A stretch of 64,000 nt of DNA from Shinella sp. PSBB067 (GTDB lineage Bacteria; Pseudomonadota; Alphaproteobacteria; Rhizobiales; Rhizobiaceae), in NCBI RefSeq assembly GCF_016839145.1, contig NZ_CP069303.1, positions 1,984,001 through 2,048,000 on the forward strand, in the 5' to 3' direction. The position numbers and the translations under genes were made by a program. The notes beneath the pieces were generated by a model. It saw nothing but the letters and a program-made list of their open reading frames with translations, ran no database searches and had not been told where the DNA came from. Shown here piece after piece: positions 29,408 to 38,244 of this stretch (positions within the stretch are counted from its first letter, which is position 1; each line of letters opens with the position of its first letter).

Positions 29408-30938
29408 ACAGGCGGTCTTGTCGCGCAGATCCGGCGGCCGCGCCGCGCGCGTCGCCATGCGCGCCGCGCCGCTTGCGGAAAATGTCCGCCCCGTGCGCCC
29501 CGGCCTGCCGGGCGGCCAGTACAAGCCGCTGACGGAGGCGGGCGTGCGCCGCATCCACGAGGCGGCGCTGGATGCGCTGGAGAATATCGGCCTCGCCAAC
29601 GCCCCGAAATCCGGCGTCGAGATCATGACCGGCGCGGGCGCCATCCTCGGCGAGGACGGCCGCATCCGCTTCCCCCGTGCGCTGGTGGAGGACATGCTGG
29701 CGCTCGCCGCGCGCGACATCACGCTTTACGGCCGCGATCCGAGATACGACCTCGAACTCTCCGGCACCCGCGTCTATTACGGCACGGCCGGTGCGGCGGT
29801 GCATATCGTCGACGTCGAGAAGCGCGAATACCGCGAATCGACCGCCAGGGACCTCTACAACGCTGCCCAGCTCGTCCATCACCTCGACAACGTGCACTTC
29901 TTCCAGCGCGCGATGGTCTGCCGCGACGTGCCCGACAATTTCCTGATGGACATCAACACGCTCTACGGCTGCTGCGCCGGCACGTCCAAGCATGTCGGCA
30001 CCAGCTTTTCCGATCCCTCGCACGTCGCCGGCTGCTTCGACCTCATCCATATGATGGCGGGCGGCGAGGACAAGTGGCGCGAGCGCCCCTTCGTGTCGAA
30101 TTCCAACTGCTTCGTCGTACCGCCGATGAAGTTCGCGGAGGAAAGCTGCATCACCATGGAGGCCTGCATCCGCGCCGGCATGCCGATCCTGTTGCTGTCG
30201 GCCGGACAGGCGGGCGCGACGGCCCCCGCGCCGCTCGCCACCGCCATCGTGCAGGCGGTCGCCGAGTGTCTTGCCGGTGTCGTCTACGTCAACGCCATGG
30301 CGCCCGGCCATCCCGCGATCTTCGGCACATGGCCCTTCGTCTCCGACCTCAGGACCGGCGCCATGTCCGGCGGCTCGGGCGAGCAGGCGCTGCTGACGGC
30401 CGGCTGCGCCCAGATGCACCAGTTCTACCGCCTGCCGGGCGGGGCCGCCGCCGGCATCGCCGATTCCAAGCTGCCCGACATGCAGGCCGGCTGGGAACAG
30501 GCGATCTCCAACGTCATGGCCGGCCTTTCCGGCCTTAACATGGTCTACGAGGCGGTCGGCATGCACGCCTCGCTGCTCGGCTTCTGCCTCGAAAGCCTCG
30601 TGCTCGGCGACGACCTGCTCGGCCAGGTGCAGCGCTGCGTGCGCGGCATCGACGTGACGGAGGATTCGGTCTCGCTGGAGACCATGCGCTCCGTCTGCCT
30701 CGACGGCCCCGGCCATTATCTCGGCGACCCGCAGACCCTGTCGCTGATGCAGACGGAATACATCTACCCCGCCGTCGCCGATCGCACGAGCCCGAAGGAA
30801 TGGGCCGAAATCGGCCGCCCGGACCTCGTGCAGAAGGCGATCGAGCGCAAGAACCGCATCCTCGCCGAAGCCGGCGGCCCCCTCTTCGATTTCGCGACGG
30901 ACCGGGCGGTGCGCGAGAAGTTCAGGATCTATTTCTAG
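29400..30938 (+). CDS. Trimethylamine-methyltransferase (MttB) family protein, non-pyrrolysine
   Basis: 512 residues of the MttB superfamily (GGQYKPLTEAGVRRIHEAAL; GLANAPKSGVEIMTGAG; GCCAGTSKHVG; PFVSNSNCFVVPPMKF). Archaeal MttB uses pyrrolysine encoded by an in-frame TAG. Here the frame is continuous, so this is a non-pyrrolysine member like glycine betaine or proline betaine methyltransferases. Those hand a methyl group to a corrinoid protein, yet no corrinoid protein or reductive activase gene is in the window. It overlaps the PEP-mutase-family gene by 8 bp and ends in a 4-bp overlap with the convergent Lrp gene. A quaternary amine substrate is the best guess. Confidence 0.85.
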   Translation: MSEQAVLSRRSGGRAARVAMRAAPLAENVRPVRPGLPGGQYKPLTEAGVRRIHEAALDALENIGLANAPKSGVEIMTGAGAILGEDGRIRFPRALVEDMLALAARDITLYGRDPRYDLELSGTRVYYGTAGAAVHIVDVEKREYRESTARDLYNAAQLVHHLDNVHFFQRAMVCRDVPDNFLMDINTLYGCCAGTSKHVGTSFSDPSHVAGCFDLIHMMAGGEDKWRERPFVSNSNCFVVPPMKFAEESCITMEACIRAGMPILLLSAGQAGATAPAPLATAIVQAVAECLAGVVYVNAMAPGHPAIFGTWPFVSDLRTGAMSGGSGEQALLTAGCAQMHQFYRLPGGAAAGIADSKLPDMQAGWEQAISNVMAGLSGLNMVYEAVGMHASLLGFCLESLVLGDDLLGQVQRCVRGIDVTEDSVSLETMRSVCLDGPGHYLGDPQTLSLMQTEYIYPAVADRTSPKEWAEIGRPDLVQKAIERKNRILAEAGGPLFDFATDRAVREKFRIYF

Positions 30939-31378
30939 CCGCGACGGTCGAAATGGGTGCGCAGAGAGACGTGCGTCTGCACGGTCGCGATGCCCGGCGT
31001 CGTCGCGATCTGGCGGCGCACCGTGTCGAGCGCGGCGTTGGACGCGCATTCGACGAGCAGCATCAGGTCGGTCGGCCCGGCGAGCGACCAGCAGGTCACG
31101 ACCTCGGGAATACCGGTCAGGTGCGGCACGATGTGATCGCAGTTGCGCCCCTGCTGGAAACCGATGGCGACCAGCGCCTCGACGCCCGGCCGCGCCCTGT
31201 CGATGCCGAGCTTCACCGTATAGCCGGCGATCACACCCCTCGCCTCCAGCCGACGGATGCGCTCATGCACCGCGCTGCGGGAAAGCCCGGCGTGGCGCGC
31301 CAGTTCCACGAGGCTCTGGCGGGCATCGGCGCGCAGCGCGGCAAGCAGCAGCCTGTCCTTCTCGTCCAGTTCGTCCAT
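30935..31378 (-). CDS. Lrp/AsnC-family transcriptional regulator
   Basis: 147 residues: N-terminal HTH (MDELDEKDRLLLAALRADAR; HAGLSRSAVHERIRRLE) and C-terminal RAM ligand domain (about 68-140). The ATG chosen lies 10 bp after AAGGAG; a longer frame starts 39 bp upstream without a better site. It is divergent from the isochorismatase-fold hydrolase and convergent with the methyltransferase-like gene. It probably autoregulates and may control the hydrolase. Confidence 0.88.
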   Translation of the reverse strand: MDELDEKDRLLLAALRADARQSLVELARHAGLSRSAVHERIRRLEARGVIAGYTVKLGIDRARPGVEALVAIGFQQGRNCDHIVPHLTGIPEVVTCWSLAGPTDLMLLVECASNAALDTVRRQIATTPGIATVQTHVSLRTHFDRRG

Positions 31379-31488
31379 CCGGAGATTTCTCCTTGTTTCC
31401 GGACGATCGTCCGGCATTCCGTCACCTTGCTGCGCGAAACCGGATGGAAAAGCAACTATCCGTCGGTCATCGCTTCAAGGAGAGACCG

Positions 31489-32049
31489 ATGCCGACCATA
31501 CCGGAAAACGCCGTCCTGATCCCCATCGACATGCAGCGGGCCTTCGACGCCACACCCTGGCCGCGGCGCTGGAACGACAGGCTTGACGAGAACGGCCTTG
31601 CGCTCGTCACCGCCTGGCGCGCCGCCGGGCGTCCGATCATCCATGTGCGCCACGACAGCGTCGAGCCCGGCTCCACGCTGCGCCCCGAGGCGCCGGGCAA
31701 TGCGCTTCGCCCCGGCTTCGAGCCGAAGGCGGGCGAACCGCTGGTCACGAAAAGCGTCAACGCCGCCTTCATCGGCACCGACCTCGATCTGCGCCTGCGC
31801 CGTCTCGGAACCGATACGGTCGTGCTGTTCGGCATATCGACGGACATGTGCGTTTCCACCAGCGTGCGCGTAGGGTCGAACCTCGGCTACCGGGTGATTC
31901 TCGTCGAGGATGCCTGCGATTGCTTCGACCTGCCGGACGGCAAGGGCGGGAGCGTCCCGGCGGAGGAGATCCACCGCGCCCATGTCGCGACGCTGCGGCA
32001 CGAATTCGCCGCGGTGTGGCGGACCGGCGAAGTGCTGGCGTCCCTCTAG
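31489..32049 (+). CDS. Isochorismatase-family cysteine hydrolase
   Basis: 186 residues with the Asp-Lys-Cys triad: Asp14 (IPIDMQRAF), Lys88 (LVTKSVNAAF) and Cys121 (FGISTDMCVSTSVRVG). The family hydrolyses amides and related bonds (nicotinamidase, N-carbamoylsarcosine amidase, ureidoacrylate hydrolase). AAGGAGAG precedes the ATG closely. Divergent Lrp regulator upstream; convergent small membrane protein downstream with overlapping stops. Substrate not determinable. Confidence 0.88.
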   Translation: MPTIPENAVLIPIDMQRAFDATPWPRRWNDRLDENGLALVTAWRAAGRPIIHVRHDSVEPGSTLRPEAPGNALRPGFEPKAGEPLVTKSVNAAFIGTDLDLRLRRLGTDTVVLFGISTDMCVSTSVRVGSNLGYRVILVEDACDCFDLPDGKGGSVPAEEIHRAHVATLRHEFAAVWRTGEVLASL

Positions 32050-32561
32050 CGGCCGGCGGCCCGCACCTCGCGCACGCCGAAGTCGAATTGCGGCGTCGTC
32101 ACGGGGTTGAGGTCTATGCCGGGAAAGACCGCGAAGGTGCTGAAGGGCTGGGTTTCGCCCGGCAGCACGCGCAGCACGACGAGCGCGCTGTCGCGGCCGG
32201 CCTCCCGGCAGGCGCCGCTCGGGCAGTCGGAGAGCACGACGTCGAGACGGAAGGACTGCATGGGTGCGCTGCCCTTGTTGGTGACATGGCCGGTGACGCG
32301 ATAGCTCGTCTTCGTCTGGCCGGCGCTTGCCTGCATGTCCGAGAGGTCGACGCTGTCGACGGTGAGCGCCGGCGTTGCCGTATTCGACGTTACCGGTCCT
32401 TCGGACGGCGCGCGATCCTCGACGAACCAGATCAGGATCGCCGCGGCAAGGCCGATGGCAACCGTGATGGTGAGGACGGGTTCGACCCAGCTTTGGAAAC
32501 GCCGGAAACGCAGTGCGAGATAGAGAGTAGCCGCTGCCGCGACCGCAAATGCCCAGATCAT
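32046..32561 (-). CDS. Membrane-anchored hypothetical protein
   Basis: 171 residues. Two hydrophobic segments (about 2-20 and 29-46) anchor a C-terminal domain rich in beta strands (YRVTGHVTNKGSAPMQSFRLDVVLSD at about 86-112), resembling DUF3426/FxLYD-like immunoglobulin folds. A Cys pair (CPSGAC) could form a disulfide. The gene is alone on its strand, following the iron-binding protein gene by only 59 bp but on the downstream side. Function unknown. Confidence 0.65.
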   Translation of the reverse strand: MIWAFAVAAAATLYLALRFRRFQSWVEPVLTITVAIGLAAAILIWFVEDRAPSEGPVTSNTATPALTVDSVDLSDMQASAGQTKTSYRVTGHVTNKGSAPMQSFRLDVVLSDCPSGACREAGRDSALVVLRVLPGETQPFSTFAVFPGIDLNPVTTPQFDFGVREVRAAGR

Positions 32562-32620
32562 TCAGGTCCTCCTGGACATTGTATAGCCTGCGTGGCGCGC
32601 GCCCGGAAGGGCAAGCCGGG

Positions 32621-33727
32621 TCAATTTGCCTTGAGGTCGATCCAGTAGGCGCCGTCGAAGGGCACGGCGGCGAAGCGCTCGTTGATTTCCTTCAGCGTCG
32701 CCGCCGGGTCGACGCCGGAAAAGACGTCTGGACGCAGCCATTGGGCGAAGGCTTCCGCGGCGAGGATGTTGAGCGGCACGGCGTTGAAATAGTTCCACAG
32801 GCCATGGACGTGCCCCTCGCGCACCGCCCGCAGGCTGGCGAGCGGCGGGTTCGCGACGATGCGCGCCAGCGAGGCCTGCGCCGCCTGCGGATCGACCCCG
32901 GGGCCGATGGTAAGCGACGTATAGGCGCCGTCCGGCAGGCCCGTCGCGATATAGGCGTCCGGGTCGGCTGCCACGATGAACTCCGCGCTGACGCTGCCGC
33001 CCTGTTTCGGCAGCGCCTCGGCGATGTTGCGGCTGCCGGTGACGGCGAGGAACTCGCCAAGGCCCCCCGTGCCGAAGGCGAAGCAGCACTTCTCGGGATT
33101 GGGCAGTCCGTCCATGAAAACGCTGGGACCGGGTTCGGGATGGGCGGCCGCGCTTTCGCGAAGGCGATTGACGCGCCCCTCGTAGAAATCGGCGAAGGCA
33201 TTCGCCTGGTCCTCCCGGTTCAGGATCTTGCCGAGGAAGCGCATGTTGGCCGCGGTGTTCTTCAGCGCATCGCTGTTGAAATCCACCACCACGACCGGAA
33301 CGCGGGCCTGTTCGAGGAAGGCGATCGCCTGCCTGCCCGTGTCGGTGTCCGCCTGCCAGTTGGCGAGGATGGCAAGGTCCGCGTTGAGCGACAGGAGCGC
33401 CTCGAAGGAAACCGTGATGCCATCGCCGATGACGGGCACGTCCGCGATGGCGGGAAATTTCTCCTTGAAGCGCGGATAGAGGCCCGCCGTGTCGTTCTTC
33501 ATGTCACCCGCCCAGCCGGCAAGCAGGCTCACCGGATCGGGGTGGATGAGGGAGAGCGCCACGAGGTCGAGGCCGGTGCCGAGCAGGATGGCCTTCGGCT
33601 CGGCCGGGATGGTGACCTCGCGCCCGAACGCGTCCGTCACCGTCAGCGGATAGTGTTCCTGCGCGCGGGCGGAGCCGGCCACCAGCAGGATGAGGGTGGC
33701 GAGGACGGTGAAAAGGCGTTTCGTCAT
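32621..33727 (-). CDS. Iron-siderophore ABC importer substrate-binding protein (FecB/BtuF type)
   Basis: 368 residues. A Sec signal peptide (MTKRLFTVLATLILLVAGSARAQ, cleavage after ARA near residue 22) precedes a TroA-like fold (YPLTVTDAFGREVTIPAEPKAILLG; SLIHPDPVSLLAGW). The TDAFGREVTIP segment is typical of ferric-siderophore and haem binding proteins. The frame extends upstream, but this ATG has the signal peptide and overlaps the fhuF-like stop (ATGA). No permease or ATPase is adjacent, so it must work with an importer encoded elsewhere. Confidence 0.87.
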   Translation of the reverse strand: MTKRLFTVLATLILLVAGSARAQEHYPLTVTDAFGREVTIPAEPKAILLGTGLDLVALSLIHPDPVSLLAGWAGDMKNDTAGLYPRFKEKFPAIADVPVIGDGITVSFEALLSLNADLAILANWQADTDTGRQAIAFLEQARVPVVVVDFNSDALKNTAANMRFLGKILNREDQANAFADFYEGRVNRLRESAAAHPEPGPSVFMDGLPNPEKCCFAFGTGGLGEFLAVTGSRNIAEALPKQGGSVSAEFIVAADPDAYIATGLPDGAYTSLTIGPGVDPQAAQASLARIVANPPLASLRAVREGHVHGLWNYFNAVPLNILAAEAFAQWLRPDVFSGVDPAATLKEINERFAAVPFDGAYWIDLKAN

Positions 33728-34476
33728 TGCTTCCTCAGTTCGGGCAGGGCGCAGAGTTCGCCGCAGCCCGCGATGCCGGGCAGCTTGTGGCGCAGGCAGC
33801 AGACCTTGCGACGGCAGTGGACAACCTCCCCTTCCCTCTCGTGGCGAAGGCATCCATGGAAAGGATTGCGGCTGCCGTCGGCAAGCCGCGGGCTGTCGAA
33901 AAGCGGACGGGCCGGCCAGCGGTCGCCATCCTCGGAGGTGGAATCGGCGGTGGCGTTGAAGGCGTAGTCGATGTAGACGGCCGCGTTGTTCCAGGCAAGC
34001 CGCCGGGAGATGCCGGCCTTTTCGGCGAGGATCGCGACCACGCCGGAAAGGTGGCGCTCCACCAGCGGCGTGACGAAGTCGACGAGGTCGGCTCCCTCGC
34101 TCCAGTCGCCCGTGCCGGAAAGGCCGAAGGCGCGGGGCAGGCCGTCCTCCCCGAGCGCGATCGTCATCGTATCCAGGGCGATCGGAAGCGCCGTCTCCGC
34201 GCGCCGGGCGATGACATAGGGGATCGCCAGCGCCGAGAAATAGTAGAGCGACCAGAAGGAGGCCGCCGCCCGCCTGTCGGCGCCGCCGAAGCTTTCGGCG
34301 TAGCGGTCGAGCGTCTCGTCAAGCCCGTTGCCGGCCAGGAAATCGGCGAGCGGCACGGCGTCCCCGAGATCGGACGAAAGCATCATCTTCTCGCCGCAGG
34401 CGGCGAAGGCGCCGGTGAAAATCGCCTTCAGGTCAGGCCGGAAGACGGGCGCGGGAGCCATGCCGGAACGCGCCAT
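33724..34476 (-). CDS. fhuF: FhuF-like siderophore-iron reductase
   Basis: 250 residues. The C-terminus has the cysteine-rich [2Fe-2S] motif of FhuF: Cys226-Cys227, ten residues, Cys238, then Cys242, an x3 rather than the usual x2 spacing; Cys221 is an additional cysteine. FhuF reduces ferric iron to release it from siderophores in the cytoplasm. A GTG lies directly before the chosen ATG, but the GGGAAAGG site fits the ATG better. Coupled to the binding-protein gene (ATGA). A TGA-N9-TCA site about 100 bp upstream suggests iron regulation. Confidence 0.85.
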   Translation of the reverse strand: MARSGMAPAPVFRPDLKAIFTGAFAACGEKMMLSSDLGDAVPLADFLAGNGLDETLDRYAESFGGADRRAAASFWSLYYFSALAIPYVIARRAETALPIALDTMTIALGEDGLPRAFGLSGTGDWSEGADLVDFVTPLVERHLSGVVAILAEKAGISRRLAWNNAAVYIDYAFNATADSTSEDGDRWPARPLFDSPRLADGSRNPFHGCLRHEREGEVVHCRRKVCCLRHKLPGIAGCGELCALPELRKQ

Positions 34477-34571
34477 CACGCGCCTTTCCCGGCGGCTTGC
34501 GGCTGCCGCCCGTCGGCGCTGTGCGGGAAAGGTCTGTGCATGGGACGAATGTGCGATCGCGTTCTATAATA

Positions 34572-34586
34572 TGAACGCTTTTATCA
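34572..34586. promoter_or_regulatory. Candidate iron-responsive operator (IRO box)
   Basis: The site TGA (34572-34574), nine bases, TCA (34584-34586) matches the rhizobial RirA operator pattern TGA-N9-TCA. It lies in the promoter region of the fhuF/binding-protein unit, beside an AT-rich TATAAT-like stretch. A short pattern can occur by chance, so support comes from position. Confidence 0.5.
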
Positions 34587-34647
34587 GGATTTCATCCTCC
34601 CGCACAAGCCGCAAGGCGAGGCAGATCGTCCCACCGGGAACGCCCGC

Positions 34648-34821
34648 TCAGAAGGCCAGGCTGCCGGCCATCACCGCAAGCACCAGGAAGATGAGGAAGA
34701 TGACAAGGGCGAGCACGAAGAGCACCTTGGAAATGGTGGCCGTCGCGGCCGAAACGCCGGAAAAGCCGAGGAAGCCGGCGATCAGCGAGATGACGAGGAA
34801 AATGAGTGCCCATTTCAGCAT
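34648..34821 (-). CDS. DUF1328/YtjA-type small membrane protein
   Basis: 57 residues with two hydrophobic helices: [21 protein letters not shown] and, after [31 protein letters not shown]. This matches the short DUF1328 membrane proteins, often stress-induced and about 55-60 residues long. The ATG has a GGAGGCACCGCC leader. It stands alone; function in the family is unknown. Confidence 0.85.
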   Translation of the reverse strand: MLKWALIFLVISLIAGFLGFSGVSAATATISKVLFVLALVIFLIFLVLAVMAGSLAF

Positions 34822-34972
34822 GGCGGTGCCTCCGGTGAAATCGGAGGAAAGACGCGCGGCGGGCAAAAATGTTCCGTCACATGGGGCACAAGCCGTTGTC
34901 CGGCAGGGCATGTCACGAGGGCAGGACGGCAACGGTCGGCAGATCGCCTGCCGGGGGAAGATCTAGCCACGT

Positions 34973-35002
34973 CCCCCTTCTCCCACCTGCGGGGAGAAGG
35001 GG
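34973..35002. repeat. Half rhizobial palindromic repeat
   Basis: CCCCCTTCTCCC and GGGGAGAAGGGG arms around a short loop, the core hairpin of the repeat seen complete at 6538-6654 and 39375-39482. It lies just downstream of the aminobutyraldehyde dehydrogenase gene and may act as its 3' hairpin. Confidence 0.75.
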
Positions 35003-35037
35003 CAGACGGCGCTCGTTCCGTCCCATGCAGACCGCGC

Positions 35038-36465
35038 TCAGCCGTGATTGATCATCACATGGCGGACGGCGGTGTAGTCCTCCAGCGCGTAGATCGACAT
35101 GTCCTTGCCATAGCCGGATTGCTTGACGCCGCCATGCGGCATCTCGTTGGTCAGCATGAAGTGGGTGTTGATCCAGGTGCAGCCGTATTGCAGGCGGGAG
35201 GCCGCCTTCATCGCCTTGCCGATGTCCTTCGTCCAGACGGAGGAGGCGAGGCCGTAGTCGCTGTCGTTCGCCCAGCCGATCACTTGGTCGGCATCGGAGA
35301 AGCGGGTGACGGAGACGACCGGGCCGAAGACCTCGCGGCGCACGATCTCGTCGTCCTGCGTGGCGCCGGCGACGACCGTCGGCTGGAAGAAGTAGCCCTC
35401 GTCGCTGCCTGGGCGGCCGCCCGCGGTGATCTCGATATGCTTCACTTCGGCGGCGCGCTCGACGAAGCTCGCCACCCGGTCGCGCTGGCGCTTGGAGATC
35501 AGCGGGCCGATCTCGTTCTGGGTGTCGTCCGGATCGTTGTATTTGATGGTCGAGACGGCGGCCGAAAGGTCCGCGACGAGCTTGTCGTAGATGCCGTCCT
35601 GCGCATAGATGCGGCAGGCGGCGGTGCAGTCCTGGCCGGCATTGTAGTAGCCGAAGGTGCGGATGCCTGAGACGACGGCTTCGAGATCGGCATCGTCGAA
35701 GACGACGACCGGGGCCTTGCCGCCGAGTTCCAGATGGGTGCGCTTGACCGTCTTGGCGGCGGCGGCGAGCACCTTCTTGCCGGTGGCGACGTCGCCGGTG
35801 ATGGAAACCATGTTGATCTTCGGATGGTTGATCAGCGCATTGCCGACCGTCTCGCCGCGGCCGAGCACGATGTTGACGACGCCTTCCGGCAGGATGTCGG
35901 CCAGCAGCTTCGCCATCTTCAGCGCCGTCAGCGGCGTCTGCTCGGAGGGCTTGAAGACGACGGTGTTGCCGCCGGCAATGGCCGGGGCGAGCTTCCAGGC
36001 CATCATCATCAGCGGATAGTTCCAGGGCGCGATGGAGCCGACGATGCCGACCGGGTCGCGGCGCACCATCGAGGTGAAGCCGGGCAGGTATTCGGCGGCG
36101 ACCGGCGCGTGCAGCGAGCGGATGGCCCCGGCGAAGAAGCGCCAGCAGTCGACGATGGCGGGCAGCTCGTCGTTTCGGGCGGCGTTGATCGGCTTGCCGC
36201 AGTTGAGCGATTCGAGCGCGGCGAAGGCGTCGGCGTCCTTCTCGATGGCGTCGGCGATGCGCAGGAGATAGCCGGAGCGCTCGCCGGGCGTGGTCGTCGC
36301 CCAGGAGACGAAGGCCCTTTCGGCGGCGGCGACGGCGGCGTCGATCTGCGCGTGGGAGGCCTCCGGCAGGTCGATGATCCTGGCGCCGGTCTTCGGGTTC
36401 AGGATGTGCTCTTCCGCCTCGGTGCCGGCCTCGAAGCGCGAGCCGATCAGCATCTGGGTGTCCAT
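35038..36465 (-). CDS. patD: Gamma-aminobutyraldehyde dehydrogenase
   Basis: 475 residues, against 474 for E. coli PatD. Aldehyde dehydrogenase motifs are clear: APWNYPLMM (substrate/NAD entry), [19 protein letters not shown] (general-base Glu) and [13 protein letters not shown] (catalytic Cys). It oxidises 4-aminobutyraldehyde from putrescine to GABA with NAD. AAGGGAG precedes the ATG. It is the last gene of the putrescine-type importer operon, which supports the assignment over other betaine-aldehyde-like dehydrogenases. Confidence 0.9.
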   Translation of the reverse strand: MDTQMLIGSRFEAGTEAEEHILNPKTGARIIDLPEASHAQIDAAVAAAERAFVSWATTTPGERSGYLLRIADAIEKDADAFAALESLNCGKPINAARNDELPAIVDCWRFFAGAIRSLHAPVAAEYLPGFTSMVRRDPVGIVGSIAPWNYPLMMMAWKLAPAIAGGNTVVFKPSEQTPLTALKMAKLLADILPEGVVNIVLGRGETVGNALINHPKINMVSITGDVATGKKVLAAAAKTVKRTHLELGGKAPVVVFDDADLEAVVSGIRTFGYYNAGQDCTAACRIYAQDGIYDKLVADLSAAVSTIKYNDPDDTQNEIGPLISKRQRDRVASFVERAAEVKHIEITAGGRPGSDEGYFFQPTVVAGATQDDEIVRREVFGPVVSVTRFSDADQVIGWANDSDYGLASSVWTKDIGKAMKAASRLQYGCTWINTHFMLTNEMPHGGVKQSGYGKDMSIYALEDYTAVRHVMINHG

Positions 36466-36488
36466 GACGTTCTCCCTTGTCGTTGGGT

Positions 36489-37304
36489 TCATTTGCCGCT
36501 GCCGGCGACCTGGTCGCCGTCGCGGGTGAGGTAGTAGGCGCCGAGGATCGGCAGGAAGGTGACGAGCACGACCACCATGGCGACGACATTCGTCACCGGC
36601 CGCTGGCGGGGGCGGACCAATTCTTCAAGCATCCAGATCGGCAGCGTGGATTGTTGGCCGGCGGTGAAGGTGGTGACGATCACCTCGTCGAAGGACAGCG
36701 CGAAGGCGAGCATGCCGCCGGCGAGCAGCGCCGTGCCGATATTCGGCAGGATCACGTAGCGGAACGTCTGGAAACTGTCGGCGCCGAGGTCCATCGAAGC
36801 CTCGATCAGCGAGCCGGAGATGCGGCGGAAGCGGGCGACGGCATTGTTGTAGACGACCACGACGCAGAAGGTCGCGTGGCCGAGCACGATGGTCCAGAAG
36901 GAGAAGGGCATCTCCACGAAGGAGAAGGCCGAGCGCAGCGCGATGCCGGTGATGATGCCGGGCAGCGCGATGGGCAGGATCACCAGCAGCGAGATCGTCT
37001 CGCGGCCGAAGAAGCGCGTGCGGGAAACCGCGGCGGCGCAGAGCGTGCCGAGCACCAGGGCGACCGCCGTCGAGATCGACGCGACGCGGACGGAAAGCCC
37101 CAGCGCGTCCCACACGTCCGGCCGGTTCCAGGTGGCAGCGAACCATTTGAGCGTATAGCCCGGCGGCGGGAACTGGTAGCTCTTCTCCTCCGTGGTGAAG
37201 GCGTAGAGGAAGATCAGGAGGATCGGCAGGTGCAGGAAGGCAAGGCCCGCGCCGGCGGCGATCTTCAGGCCGAGCGGGGCGGAGGTGTTCTTGTCAGAGC
37301 GCAT
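36489..37304 (-). CDS. potI: Polyamine ABC importer permease (PotI/PotC type)
   Basis: 271 residues, six predicted membrane helices, with the EAA loop [22 protein letters not shown] near residue 170. The chosen ATG ([12 protein letters not shown]) overlaps the end of the potH-like gene by 11 bp. It forms the membrane channel with PotH. The closest functional family is putrescine/spermidine importers, consistent with patD downstream. Confidence 0.9.
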   Translation of the reverse strand: MRSDKNTSAPLGLKIAAGAGLAFLHLPILLIFLYAFTTEEKSYQFPPPGYTLKWFAATWNRPDVWDALGLSVRVASISTAVALVLGTLCAAAVSRTRFFGRETISLLVILPIALPGIITGIALRSAFSFVEMPFSFWTIVLGHATFCVVVVYNNAVARFRRISGSLIEASMDLGADSFQTFRYVILPNIGTALLAGGMLAFALSFDEVIVTTFTAGQQSTLPIWMLEELVRPRQRPVTNVVAMVVVLVTFLPILGAYYLTRDGDQVAGSGK

Positions 37305-38244
37305 CGAAGGCCCCCTGTCGCTTGGCCATCCAGAGATAGAGACCCATGATGACGATCGGCACGACCGAGAAGGCGGCGGCGAGCGGGATGTTGCCGGCCG
37401 TGCCCTGCTGGGCATAGACCGCCTGGCCGATGAAGAGCCGCGACGAGCCGATGATCTGCGGGATGATGTAGTCGCCGAGCGTCAGCGAGAAGGTGAAGAT
37501 CGAGCCGGCGATGATGCCGGGCAGCGCCAGGGGAAACAGCACATGGCGGAAGGTCTGGCCGGGATTGCCGCCGAGGTCGGCGGAGGCCTCGATCAGGTTG
37601 CCCGGCACGCGCTCCAGCGCGGCCTGGATCGGCAGGATCATGAAGGGCATCCAGACATAGATGAAGACGATGAAGGTGCCGGTATAGCTGATCGAGAGCG
37701 ACGAGCCGCCGACGACCGGCAGCGACAGCCATGCATCGAGCAGCCACGAGAGATGCAGCCTGGCGAAGAACCAGGTGAGGATGCCTTCCTTGGCGAGGAT
37801 CAGCTTCCAGGCGTAGATCTTGACGAGGTAGCTCGACCACAGCGGCAGCATGACCCCGAGATAGAAGATGACCTTCCATTTGCCCTTCGCATAGCGCGCC
37901 GCATAGTAGGCGATCGGGAAGGCGATGGCGGCGGAGGCGAGCGTCACCAGCGCGGCCATGAGGACGGTGCGCAGGATGATGTCGAAATTCGAGGGAATGA
38001 GGAGCTGCCGATAGGTGTCGAGCGTGAACTCGTAGTTGATCAGCCCGGAAAAGTCGTCGATCGAGAAGAAGCTCTGCAGCAGCAGCGCGAGGAGCGAGCC
38101 GAGATAGATGATGCCGAGCCACAGCAGCGGCGGGGTCAGCATCAGCAGCAGCAGGATCTTCGGGTTGCGCCAGAAGAAATCCGAAAGCCGCCCGGAAGCG
38201 CCCTGCCGGCGCGCGAGGATGGTGCTGTCGGCGAGCGCGCTCAT
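37294..38244 (-). CDS. potH: Polyamine ABC importer permease (PotH/PotB type)
   Basis: 316 residues. After a hydrophilic start ([15 protein letters not shown]) the first helix is [20 protein letters not shown]. The EAA loop [21 protein letters not shown] lies near residue 240. The ATG overlaps the ATPase stop (ATGA). The much longer open frame upstream is an out-of-frame shadow of the ATPase gene, not a fusion. Confidence 0.92.
   Translation of the reverse strand: MSALADSTILARRQGASGRLSDFFWRNPKILLLLMLTPPLLWLGIIYLGSLLALLLQSFFSIDDFSGLINYEFTLDTYRQLLIPSNFDIILRTVLMAALVTLASAAIAFPIAYYAARYAKGKWKVIFYLGVMLPLWSSYLVKIYAWKLILAKEGILTWFFARLHLSWLLDAWLSLPVVGGSSLSISYTGTFIVFIYVWMPFMILPIQAALERVPGNLIEASADLGGNPGQTFRHVLFPLALPGIIAGSIFTFSLTLGDYIIPQIIGSSRLFIGQAVYAQQGTAGNIPLAAAFSVVPIVIMGLYLWMAKRQGAFDAL

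Noticed and set aside
29400..30938. Pyrrolysine-encoding TAG in the MttB-like gene
   Set aside because: The reading frame is continuous over the full family length and ends at its only stop codon.
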